From Bufo bufo (lineage: Eukaryota > Chordata > Amphibia > Anura > Bufonidae), in the NCBI RefSeq assembly GCF_905171765.1, contig NC_053392.1, positions 31,736,192 through 31,800,191 of the forward strand: a stretch of 64,000 nt of DNA. The letters are read 5' to 3'. The notes under the pieces were generated by a model. That model ran no database searches. It was not told where the DNA came from and worked only from the letters and a program-made list of their open reading frames with translations. Both the position numbers and the translations under genes were made by a program. Positions 30,127 through 40,480 of this stretch are shown piece after piece (the stretch's first letter is position 1; every line of letters starts with the position of its first letter).

Positions 30127-32466
30127 TGGGAGGGAAAAAGAAGAAGATACGACGGGGAAAGGGGAAGAGGGGCACGAAAACACAGATAGAAGATATGACA
30201 CAAAATTTAGTGGTCAATTTAAGTAATACAACACTTACAGAAGCACAGATGCGTTTATTAAATAAGGGGCTTAAGTTTGCACCTACGCAGAAATTAAACC
30301 ATTTCGATGCCTATATTGGCGTCGAGAAATTTGTTAGAAAGTTATGTCTTAAAAAATACCACCTTAAAAACCCTGTGGAGAGACCAGTGACGGTTTTACA
30401 AGAATATACCCACACGGATTTAAAAAAGAATTCTAAGAAGTATCCTATACAGGAATTAAGTCAGGAAATAATTGCTTTCCGTCAATCAGTTGAATATGAT
30501 CTAAGAAAGATCAAAAATAACAATAGGGGATGTAATATTTCGAATCAAGAAATAAAAGCTATAAAGGAACTACAAATGAAAGAAAAAAGTGATTAGATCG
30601 GCAGATAAGGGAGGGGCCATTGTTATTTGGGGTGAGGAAGATTACAACAAGGAATGTCTTAAACAATTGGAGGATGAGAGTACATATATGAGAGTAAAAG
30701 TTGATCCGACTAAAGTCTATCAAGAGGAGTTGAAACAATTGTGTGAAAGAGGACTCTCCCAAAATATAATAAATAGACAAGAGTATGAATTCATATGTGA
30801 TACACAGGCAAGAATGCCAATTTTTTACTGTCTGCCGAAGTTACATAAGAACCCAACACAACCACCCGGCCGACCCATAATTTCCGGAATTGGTTCTATC
30901 ACAAGTAATTTGTCAAAATATATTGATACCCATCTACAGCCGACAGTAAAAAATATGAAAACTTACATCCGAGATACGACACAAGTTATAGACATTCTAG
31001 AGAAGTTAAAATTTGACCCCAAGTGGACAATGTGCACATTAGATGTACGGTCATTATACACAATTATTGACCACCAACAAGGGACGATAGCTATGAAGGA
31101 TCAATTATTAATGGAAGGTAGACTCAAAAAAGAACAGATAAGCTTCCTAGAAGAAAGTGTAAACTTCATTTTGTCTCATAATTATTTTTGTTTTGGCTCA
31201 AGTTTTTATGTGCAAAAGTGCGGTACCGCCATGGGCGCCAGGTTCGCCCCCAGTTATGCGAACCTCTTCATGGCAGATTGGGAGGAGAGGTGTATTTTAC
31301 CACGACTGGGGACGGACCTGGTACTATGGTATAGGTACATTGACGACATTATTCTAGTATGGAATGGGGACACTAGTTCGCTAGCCTCCTTCATAGATGG
31401 ATTAAATAGGAATGACAGAAATATACACCTTTCATCCAAGATATATGATGGAAACATCGAATTCTTGGACTTAAATATCCAAATTGAAGGAGAGAAAGTA
31501 ATCTGTAATACCTTTCTGAAGGAGGTTGCGAAAAATAGTATGATCCCCTATACCAGCGGACATCTACCTAGATGGCTACTAAATATACCATATGGACAGT
31601 TCCGACGCATAAAACGTAATTGCACTAAAGAGGAGCAATTTGAAGAGGAAGCATGCAAAATGAAGGAACAATTTGTAACTAGAGAATACCCGGAAATTTT
31701 AGTAGACTCATCACTAAGTAAGGTGAGAGAATTAGACAGAAAATCCTTCTTCAATCCAACTAAAGTGAAAAAGAAAAATAAAGATGAGGGGACTATGAGA
31801 ATGGTCTTACCCTTTAATGCCCAATACCGAAAAATACAACATATAATTAAAAAACATTGGCATTTTCTTAAAGAAGATAGATTGATAGGCTCATTGATCC
31901 CGATTACACCACACATTGTGTACAGTAAGGCCCCCAATTTAGGATTAAAGGTAGCCCCTACAATAAAAAAGGAGAAAATCAACAAACCTACGATACAGGC
32001 AATGTTAGATATCAAAGGTTTCTATAGATGTGGCACCTGTATTAACTGCCGATCGACTAAGTTCCCACGAAAGACACAGGAAATAATATCCCCGACTAAT
32101 CAACTCAGACATAAAATAAAAGAATACCTCACATGTAATACTACTAGTGTCATTTATACAATAAGTTGCCCATGCAATAAAATCTATGTGGGAAGGACAA
32201 AAAGAACATTAAAGAAAAGAATTGCAGAACATCTCAATAATATCAGGAAAGGCCACATGGACCACCTACTGTCAAAACATTTCAAAGAACATCATGGTCA
32301 ACAAACAGATCTATGTTTTGCAGCAATAGAGAAAGTGGAAGTAGATTGGAGAGGAGGTAACCATGTGGAGAAAATGTCCAGAATAGAATCGAGATGGATT
32401 TTTGAACTGGACACCCTTATACCACATGGATTAAATGCAGAGTTAGAAATCTTTGGCTTCTTGTAG
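30105..32466 (+). pseudogene. Penelope-like RT/GIY-YIG, frameshifted second copy
   Basis: The mirror copy of the minus-strand frame. It starts at ATG 30105 and is colinear to about 30590, where a 2-nt deletion (aaaaaatagtg to aaaaaagtg) shifts the frame. The rest is open from 30589 to 32466 and carries the same RT motifs (YIDD near 31336) and GIY-YIG nuclease. Apart from the shift it differs by only a few residues (for example Pro to Leu in the region coding DHPLSKH). Non-functional unless the shift is bypassed. Confidence 0.9.
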
Positions 32467-33136
32467 CAGATTAAAGCCTGGGGTGGTTGCCTTCCACCGA
32501 CACATGGTCAGATGGTATATTAATTACGTACATCTGCCCGTGCCTTGGTGGACGGCACCCACCGCCCATTCAGCCACAATCTCGTGTTCATCTAATCTGA
32601 CAACAGTCCTCCATATTGGACTGTGTCAGTTTGATTCACCTATTCTCAGATGAAAAAATATGCGAAGGTGCACTTATTTATTACATCTTTTATTAATTAA
32701 ATATTTTTTTATATTCATTTATACATTTTAATTCATGTTATTGTGAATAATGAGAGTAAGGAAGCAAATAACATTAAATCCCTTATGTAAATGACTAAGG
32801 ATGTAATTTCAGCAGCTTTTCTGAAAAAAACGCATCGACCTTAAAAAAAAAAAAAAAAAAAAAAAAAAACGCATGGAAATCGCATCATTACCGCATATGC
32901 GTTTTTTTCAAAAATAGCAAGATTTCGATGTATTATATTGATGGAAGAAATGTGGGAGCTATATTGCTGATTGAATTTACTTCATCATTAAAATATTCAA
33001 TTTTTGAGTATAGTACATTGTAATAATCCAGACCAGATTTTGTCACTATGGTACCTGGATTGTGATCCAGGACTGATCTTTGAGATATTTGGAACCAATC
33101 AACAAAGATGGTATAAAAAAGGTGGTTTAGGGGGAG

Positions 33137-33203
33137 CCAGGTCACCACTGAGGAAGAAGTCAGCACCCCTTGGGACTTCGAAACGCGTCTGGGAGGAACC
33201 TGG
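33137..33203 (+). ncRNA. Hammerhead ribozyme, plus arm of PLE dimer 3
   Basis: Outer stem I CCAGG...CCTGG, inner stem I CCA/TGG next to the core, CTGAGGA (fits CUGANGA), stem II GAAGTC...GACTTC (6 perfect pairs), GAAA, minimal stem III CGCG and the GTC triplet at 33187-33189. Predicted self-cleavage is after 33189. This matches the hammerhead design known in PLEs of many animals. Confidence 0.82.
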
Positions 33204-33998
33204 ACCCCACATTACCACCATTTTGGCGTACGCAAGGAGATCTACAGCTACACCTCCCTTACCAATAACCTCCTAAGTGATAAACTCGTCCTATATCAAG
33301 TTCAAAAACTCCTCAGAGTGAGACATTCTGATTTACAAGTAAGGAGAAATCGAATATTTGGGACGCTGAGGAAACGGTGATTGAAAAAACCGCATTGAGA
33401 AGTGGAGGTAAGGGATTTAAATAGCTTGAAACAAAAGGTGGGACGCCACCTAAAGCTAACATCTTCTGAACTTTAATCCGATAAGTTCCATGAACTGTGA
33501 TATATATATATTCGGAATAACTCCTATTATTAAATCAGAAAATCCTGCGACTGCACTATAATAATGATAATCGGTGATATATACCGAATCAATGGTGACA
33601 TTTCTCATTGAAAACTATTGAGCAATAACACATTCAGTGCTCTAGTGTTGAGAATTTAACCTTCTGGACCTATTCAATCAGATTACAGACAAGTACCCAT
33701 TTGCTGTCTGATGTGTGTTTATATATACACTATAAGTGATTTTTTATATTGTCGATTGTGACTTTTTATTATTATGTTATTTAAATTCTGCACAAATTAC
33801 GTACTTTGTATGACATTTTAAATATTTTATTGCACCAATAAAGTGACTTGTTTTGAGCAAAAATTTTCCAGATATTGAGTGCCATATCTCCAATATTATT
33901 TGAAATTCTTTACTTTCTGGTGTTTGGAGTTTACACCTAGATATTGAGCACCTCTCCACCCTACGGAGCAGTAGAGCCACTCCATTTTTGTTAAAATT

Positions 33999-34012
33999 AA
34001 ACTTAATTTAAA
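33999..34012 (+). repeat. Target-site duplication of PLE dimer 3 (right)
   Basis: AAACTTAATTTAAA, identical to 26321-26334. Confidence 0.85.
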
Positions 34013-34014
34013 CA

Positions 34015-34015
<1 letters not shown>

Positions 34016-34067
<52 letters not shown>

Positions 34068-34155
34068 CGTTTTTAGCCATAATATATTTACACATATTAT
34101 TATATATTTATAATATATTATAATATATGTAAATATATTATGGCTAAAACATCAA
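34016..34155. repeat. TA microsatellite and A/T palindrome
   Basis: (TA)n to about 34051, a T run, then agccataatatatttacata and its complement (34074-34147) around a taatatattataatat centre. A strong hairpin is possible. Confidence 0.85.
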
Positions 34156-34211
34156 TAGTAGTTTCCCACAAATTATGCATTCATATATATATCAAAAGAA
34201 TGATTATATAT

Positions 34212-34791
34212 TGTGACAGAGTGTCTGGAGAAGTAGTGGACGGGGTCTATGTGTGCCCAAGATTCCTCACTTCTGTCATTTAAAAGCAACCAGCGAAATG
34301 TTCAGGAGAGGTCTCTGCAATTCGGGTCTGCATAAAACCTGTTTTTAGGGCCTGTGTTGCTGGAGTGGGGAGAGAAGGGTGGGCCCCACTCCATCCGGAC
34401 AGTCCGGGTTTTGGGCTGTCAGGTAATTACTCTTCAGGTGTGTTAGCCTGATATAAGGCTGAGAATGCAGACACAGCTCTCTCAGCCTGGGAACAGGTTA
34501 CCTGCATGGAGCCTGTGAGAGCACTTCAAGAGGTACGGACTTTGCTATATTGTTTGGGTGCTTGGTATTAGGCCGGCACTTGGTCAGGGAGGTTTCATGC
34601 TGTATAGTTAGAGCCGGACAGGCTTAGGATTTTTGTTTGTTATATTTTATGTTCTGTACCTCAACCTGACAATAAAACTGGCTGGGGTCAGTAAAACGAA
34701 GTTCCTGCCGTGTGGACTGTAACTGCTTCGGTGTGCCTGCTAAACTGTGCCTGTCTACCCAGGAGACGACAGCCCCGCTACCTAATCCCTT

Positions 34792-34795
<4 letters not shown>
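34212..34795 (+). mobile_element. LTR-like sequence, uncertain
   Basis: It begins TGTGACAGAGTGTCTGG, has a polyadenylation signal (gacaataaaactgg, about 34668) and about 110 bases after it, like an LTR with U3-R-U5. No clear CA end or target duplication is seen before the TA microsatellite. It could be a solo LTR of a Gypsy-type element. Confidence 0.4.

Positions 34796-34839
<44 letters not shown>
34796..34839. repeat. TA microsatellite
   Basis: Pure (TA)n ending in the TA next to a Tc1 terminus. Confidence 0.95.
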
Positions 34840-34842
<3 letters not shown>

Positions 34843-34907
34843 TGGATATAAAAAAACACCCCTGTTAAAATGTCAGGCTTCTGTGATGTAAAAAAATTAG
34901 ACAAAGA
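34840..34907 (+). mobile_element. Tc1 terminal fragment
   Basis: CAGTGGATATAAAAAAACAC then ctgttaaaatgtcaggcttc, as in the Tc1 ends at 13204 and 22066. Only about 67 bp is present; the join to hAT-A coding sequence is abrupt. Confidence 0.8.
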
Positions 34908-35438
34908 GCTCTGCCTGCTTCTCCTCCTTCTCCTGCCTCTCTGCTACGTCTCTCCCTCTGAACTCCCCTCCTCTTCCTCTCTTGAGGGCACCCACGTGAA
35001 GTCCATCGACACAACATCACTGTACTCTTTACCACCACTGACATTTGAGATCTCATAGTAGGCAGCAACAACGTGGACCTCCCTCCTTGGGCTGATCTGG
35101 GTACTGTCGTCAGACCGCTGGGTGGCGGCCGATGCTACTTCCTCATCCAATGTCAAGAATGGCAGTGCATCGGTAAGGTCTGGGAATGGATGGGAAAATA
35201 ATTCCTCTGACTCGAGCGGAGGGGCTATGGTGGTGGTGGTGTATTTGTGGGTGCACACAGCAAAGAGTGAGGATGGTGCAGAAGCGGAAGGGTGAGTGAG
35301 CCACTCAACCAACTCTGGTGCGCCCTTTAAAGTAATCGCATGCGCCTTCTCCAACTTCCCACTTTGGCTCCGGCCTGGTGCACCTGCTCGACCCCTACCA
35401 CCCGCATGGATTGGCCTGCCTCTTCCTCTGCCTATCAT
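34908..35438 (-). pseudogene. hAT-A transposase, N-terminal part, copy 2
   Basis: The minus strand from ATG 35438 reads MIGRGRGRPIHAGGRGRAG, ELVEWLTHPSASAP, SEELFSHPFPDLTDA and FTWVPSREEEEGSSEGE, colinear with copy 1 at 16867. It stays open further than copy 1 but stops before the BED finger, cut by the Tc1 fragment. The catalytic core is absent. The 38-bp minisatellite lies directly upstream (to the right), as in copy 1. Confidence 0.85.
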
Positions 35439-35474
35439 TTGTAAAAATGACCCTGTGTCTAAGTCCCTAGAGAA

Positions 35475-37028
35475 GAGCAGTATTTGTGGAAGCAGGTATA
35501 TCATAGGCCTCAATCAATATTTGGTGGAAACAGGTATATCGAACCCCTTAATCAGTATTTTGTTGAAGGAGGTATATCAAACCCCATAATCAGTATTTTG
35601 TGGAAGCAGGCATATCGCAGCGCTCAATCAGTATTTTGTGGAAGCAGGTATATTGCATCCCTCAATCAATATTTGGTGGAAACAGGTATATCAAACCCCT
35701 TAATTAGTATTTTGTGGAGGCAGGTATATCGTAGCCCTCAATCAGTATTTTGTGGAAGCAATTATTTCAAACCCCTTAATCAGTATTTTGTAGAAGCAGG
35801 TATATCAAACCCCTTAATCAGTATTTTGTAGAAACAGGGATATTGCAGGCTTAAACCAATATTTGTTGGAAACAGGTATATTGAACCCCTTAATCAGTAT
35901 TTTGTGGAAGCAGGTATATCGCAGCCCTCAATTAGTATTTTGTTGAAGCAGGTATATCAATCCCCTCAATCAGTTTTTTGTGGAAGCAGGTATATCGCAG
36001 CCCTCAATAAGTATTTTGTGGAATCAGGTATATCAAACCACTTAATCAGTATTTTGTGGAAGCAGGAATATTGCAGCTCTCAATCAGTATTTTGTGTAAG
36101 CAGGTATATCGCAGGCCTCAACCAATATTTGTTGGAAATAGGTATATCAAACCCCTTTATCAGTATTTTGTGGAAGCAGGCATATCGCAGCCCTCAATCA
36201 GTATTTTGTGGAAGCAGGAATATCACAGCCCTCAATCAATATTTGGTGGAAACAGGTATATCAAACCCCTTGATCAGTATTTTGTGGAAGCAGGTATATC
36301 GCAGGTCTAAATCAATATTTTGTGGAAACAGGTATATCGAACCCCTTAATCAGTATTTTCTGGAAGCAGGTATATCAAAATCCTTAATCAGTATTTTGTG
36401 GAAGCAGGTATATCAAACAACTTAATCAGTATTTTGTGGAAGCAGAAATTTTGCAGCTTTCAATCAATATTTTGTGGAAGCAGTTATATTGCAGGCCTCA
36501 ATCAATATTTGGTGGAAACAGGTATATTGAATCCCTTAATCAGTATTTAGTGGAAGCAGGTATATTGCAGCTCTCAATCAGTATTTTGTGGAAGCAAGTA
36601 TATCAAACCCCTTTATCAATATTTTGTAGAAACAGGGATATTGCAGGCTTAAACCAATATTGGTTGGAAACCGGTATATTGAACCCCTTAATCAGTATTT
36701 TGTGGAAGCAGGTATATCGCAGCCCTCAATTAGTATTTTGTTGAAGCAGGTAAATCAAACCTATTAATCAATGTTTTGTGGAAGCAGGTAAACCGCAGCC
36801 CTCAATCAATATTTGGTGGAAACAGATATATCGAACCCCTTAATCAGTTTTTGTGGAAGCAGGTATATCAAACCCCTTAATCAGTATTTTGTGGAAGCAG
36901 TTATATTGCAGCCCTCAATCAATATTTTGTAGAAGCAGGTATTTCAAACCCCTTAATCAGTATTTTGTGGAAGCAGGTATATCGCAGCCATCAATCAGTA
37001 TTTTGTGGTAGCAGGCATATCAAACCCC
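35475..37028 (+). repeat. 38-bp minisatellite, block 4 (leader of hAT-A copy 2)
   Basis: About 40 units of a 38-bp repeat (consensus parts aatcagtattttgtggaagc and aggtatatcgcagccctc). Ends alternate between gcagccctc and aaacccctt, with an aatcaatatttggtggaaac variant, giving a mixed higher-order pattern. The array sits in the 5' leader of the minus-strand hAT-A. Open frames over it are repeat by-products. Confidence 0.92.
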
Positions 37029-37489
37029 TTAACCGCCTCTGGACCGCCTAATGCAGGATCGCGTTCCGGAGGCGGCAGCCCTGCGCACAGTCACGCATAT
37101 ATGCGTCATCTCGCGAGACGCAAGATTTCTTGTGAACGCGCACACAGGCGCGCGCGTTCACAGGATCGGAAGGTAAGCGAGCGGATCTCCAGCCTGCCAG
37201 CGGCGATTGTTCGCTGGCAGGCTGGAGATGCGATTTTTTTTTAACCCCTAACAGGTATATTAGACGCTGTTTTGATAACAGCATCTAATATACCTGCTAC
37301 CTGGTCCTCTGGTGGTCCCTTTTGCTTGGATCGACCACCAGAGGACACAGACAGCTCAGTAATAAGTAGCACCAAACACCACCTCACTACACCCCCCCGT
37401 CACTTATTAACCCCTTATTAACCCCTGATCACCCCATATAAACTCCCTGATCACCCCCTGTCATTGATCACCCCCATGTCATTGATCAC

Positions 37490-38390
37490 CCCCCTGTAAG
37501 GCTCCATTCAGACGTCCGTATGTTTTTTACGGATCCACTGATACATGGATCGGATCCGTAAAACACGTACGGACGTCTGAATGGAGCCTTACAGGGGGGT
37601 GATCAATGACGGGGGTGATCACCCCATATAGACTCCCTGATCACCCACCTGTCATTGATCACCCCCCTGTCATTGATCACCCCCTTGTAAGGCTCCATTC
37701 AGATGTCCGTACGTGTTTTGCGGATCCGATCCATGTATCCGTGGATCCGTAAAAAACATACGGACGTCTGAATGGAGCCTTACAGGGGGGTGATCAATGA
37801 CAGGGGGGTAATCAGCCCATATAGACTCCCTGATCACCCCCTGTCATTGATCACCCCCCTGTCATTGATCACCCCCCTGTAAGGCTCCATTCAGACGTCC
37901 GTATGTGTCTTACGGATCCACGGATACATGGATCGGATCCGCAAAACACGTACGGACATCTGAATGGAGCCTTACAGGGGGGTGATCACCCCATATAGAC
38001 TCCCTGATCACCCCCCTGTCATTGATCACCCCCCTGCAAGGCTCCATTCAGACGTCCGTATGTTTTTTACGGATACATGGATCGGATCCGCAAAACACAT
38101 ACGGACATCTGAATGGAGCCTTACAGGGGGGTGATCAATGACAGGGGGGTGATCAGGGAGTCTATATGGGGTGATCAACCCCCTGTCATTGTTTACCCCC
38201 CTGTAAGGCTCCATTCAGACGTCCGTATGTGTTTTGCGGATCCGATCCGTGGATCCGTAAAAAACATACGGACGTCTGAATGGAGCCTTACAGGGGGGTG
38301 ATCAATGACAGGGGGGGATCACCCCATATAGACTCCCTGATCACCCCCCTGTCATTAATCACCCCCCTGTAAGGCTCCAATCAGACATTT
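37490..38390. repeat. Tandem array of perfect palindromes
   Basis: Five copies, about 160-190 bp apart, of a 90-bp hairpin that starts aaggctccattcagacgtcc and ends with its complement (about 37497-37592, 37688-37784, 37879-37976, 38038-38124, 38201-38293). A half copy lies near 38370. Spacers repeat cctgtcattgatcaccccc and ccccatatagactccctgat. Confidence 0.9.
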
Positions 38391-39960
38391 TTTTGGCCCA
38401 AGTTAGCAGAAATATTTTTTCTTTTTTTCTTCTTACAAAGTCTCATATTCCACTAACTTGTGTCAAAAAATAAAATCTCACATGAACTCACCATACCCCT
38501 CACGGAATCCAAATGCGTAAAAATTTTTAGACATTTATATTCCATACTTCTTCTCATGCTTTAGGGCCCCTAAAATGCCAGGGCAGTATAAATACCCCAC
38601 ATGTGACCCAATTTCGGAAAGTAGACACCCCAAGGTATTCGCTGAGGGGCATATTGAGTCCATGAAAGATTGAAATTTTTGTCCCAAGTTAGCAGAAAGG
38701 GAGACTTTATGAGAAAAAAAAATAAAAAATCAATTTCCGCTAACTTGTGGCAAAAAAAAAAAAAATTCTATGAACTCGCCATGCCCCTCATTGAATACCT
38801 TGGGGTGTCTTCTTTCCAAAATGGGGTCACATGTGGGGTATTTATACTGCCCTGGCATTTTAGGGGCCCTAAAGCGTGTGAAGAAGTCTGGGATCCAAAT
38901 GTCTAAAAATGCCCTCCTAAAAGGAATGTGGGCCCCTTTGCGCATCTAGGCTGCAAAAAAGTGTCACACATCTGGTATCGCCGTACTCAGGAGAAGTTGG
39001 GGAATGTGTTTTGGTGTGTCATTTTACATATACCCATGCTGGGTGAGATAAATATCTCGGTCAAATGCCAACTTTGTATAAAAAAATGGGAAAAGTTGTC
39101 TTTTGCCGAGATATTTATCTGACCCAGCATGGGTATATGTAAAAACACCCCAAAACACATTGCCCAACTTCTCCTGAGTACGGAAATACCACATGTGTGA
39201 CACTTTTTTGCAGCCTAGGTGGGCAAAGGGGCCCACATTCCAAAGAGAACCTTTTGATTTCAAACTACTTACCGCACATTAGGGCCCCTAGAATGCCAGG
39301 GCAGTATAACTACCCCACAAGTGACCCCATTTTGAAAAGAAGACACCCCAAGGTATTTCGTGATGGGCATAGTGAGTTCATGGAAGTTTCTATTTTTTGT
39401 CACAAGTTAGTGGAATATGAGACTTTGTAAGAAAAAAAAAAAAAAAAAAAAAATCATCATTTTCCGCTAACTTGTGACAAAAAATAAAAAGTTCTATGAC
39501 CTCACTATGCCCATCAGCGAATACCTTAGGGTGTCTACTTTCCGAAATGGGGTCATTTGTGGGGTGTTTGTACTGTCTGGGCATTGTAGAACCTCAGGAA
39601 ACATGACAGGTGCTCAGAAAGTCAGAGCTGCTTCAAAAAGCGGAAATTCACATTTTTGTACCATAGTTGGTAAACGCTATAACTTTTACCCAAACATTTT
39701 TTTTTTATCAAAGACCTGTAGAACAATAAATTTAGAGAAAAAATTATATATGGATGTCGTTTTTTTTGCAAAATTTTACAACTGAAAGTAAAAAATTTCA
39801 TTTTTTTGCAAAAAAATCGTTGAATTTCTATTAATAACAAAAAAAGTAGAAATGTCAGCAGCAATGAAATACCACCAAATGAAAGCTCAATTAGTGAGAA
39901 GAAAAGAAGGTAAAATTCATTTGGGTGGTAAGTTACATGACCGAGCAATAAACTGTGAAA
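38391..39960. repeat. Alternating inverted blocks of the TTAA element
   Basis: Segments such as agggcccctaaaatgccagg, gtataaataccccacatgtg and ttccgctaacttgtg occur several times in both orientations. A 100-bp hairpin lies near 39045-39125 (gagataaatatctcggtcaa and complement). No gene. Confidence 0.7.
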
Positions 39961-40029
39961 GTAGTGTAGGTCAGAAGTGTAAAAAGTGGCCTGGTCATTA
40001 AGGGTGTTTAAGCTATGGGGGCTGAGGTG

Positions 40030-40480
40030 TAGAGATGGCCCGAACTATCCGACGGCGAACAGTTCCCGGCGAACATAGCTTGTTCGCGTTCGCCTCTGCC
40101 GGGCGAACACATGCGATGTTCGGTCCGCCCCCTATACATCATCATTGAGCAAACTTTGACCCTGTACCTCACAGTCAGCAGACACATTCCAGCCAATCAG
40201 CAGCATACCCTCCCTCCCAGACCCTCCCACCTCCTGCACAGCATCCATTTTAGATTCATTCTGAAGCTGCAGTCTTAGTGAGAGGAGGGAGACTGTAACT
40301 GCTGCTGATTTAATTGGGAAATCGATAGCTAGGCTAGTGAATTCAGTGTCCACTCCAGTCCTGAAAGACTCATCTGATCTCTGCTGTAAGGACAGCGTCC
40401 TGACAGCACCCCAAAAAGCCCTTTTTAGGGCTGCAACATTAGTCTGCTTTTTTTTTTTCCTTTATATACATATTGCAGTT
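40030..40480 (+). promoter_or_regulatory. hAT-B terminal and putative promoter region
   Basis: After the GTTCGC-rich terminus there is a CCAAT box (agccaatcagcag, about 40191) and a TATA-like tttatatac near 40462, just before the tandem array. A transcript from here would carry the array in its 5' leader. This assignment is by position and motif only. Confidence 0.35.

Larger units (their letters stand above)
26335..33998. mobile_element. Head-to-head PLE dimer 3, a 7.6-kb near-perfect palindrome
   Basis: Arms 26335-30107 and 30124-about 33896 are nearly identical reverse complements around a 16-base spacer (30108-30123). Each arm carries the PLE frame, then a 3' region with an A/T-rich tract, a cgcatatgcggtaatgatgc block, a hammerhead ribozyme and a 3' tail. 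The plus arm has about 100 bp extra at its 3' end. A perfect 14-bp duplication flanks the entire structure, so it entered as one unit. Differences between arms are few: a 2-nt deletion, a poly-A length change and scattered substitutions. Confidence 0.9.

Noticed and set aside
30127..30201. The first 25 codons of the open PLE frame upstream of ATG 30126
   Set aside because: They are the antisense of the opposite arm of the palindrome, not PLE protein.
35484..36744. Long open frames over the 38-bp array (ILWKQVY, FVEAGIS repeats)
   Set aside because: Three units make 114 bp, so all frames stay open when the repeat lacks stops. They are antisense to the hAT-A gene and have no other coding sign.
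38670..39785. Several 60-100 aa frames in the TTAA element
   Set aside because: They lie in repeated, inverted non-coding blocks and change between copies.
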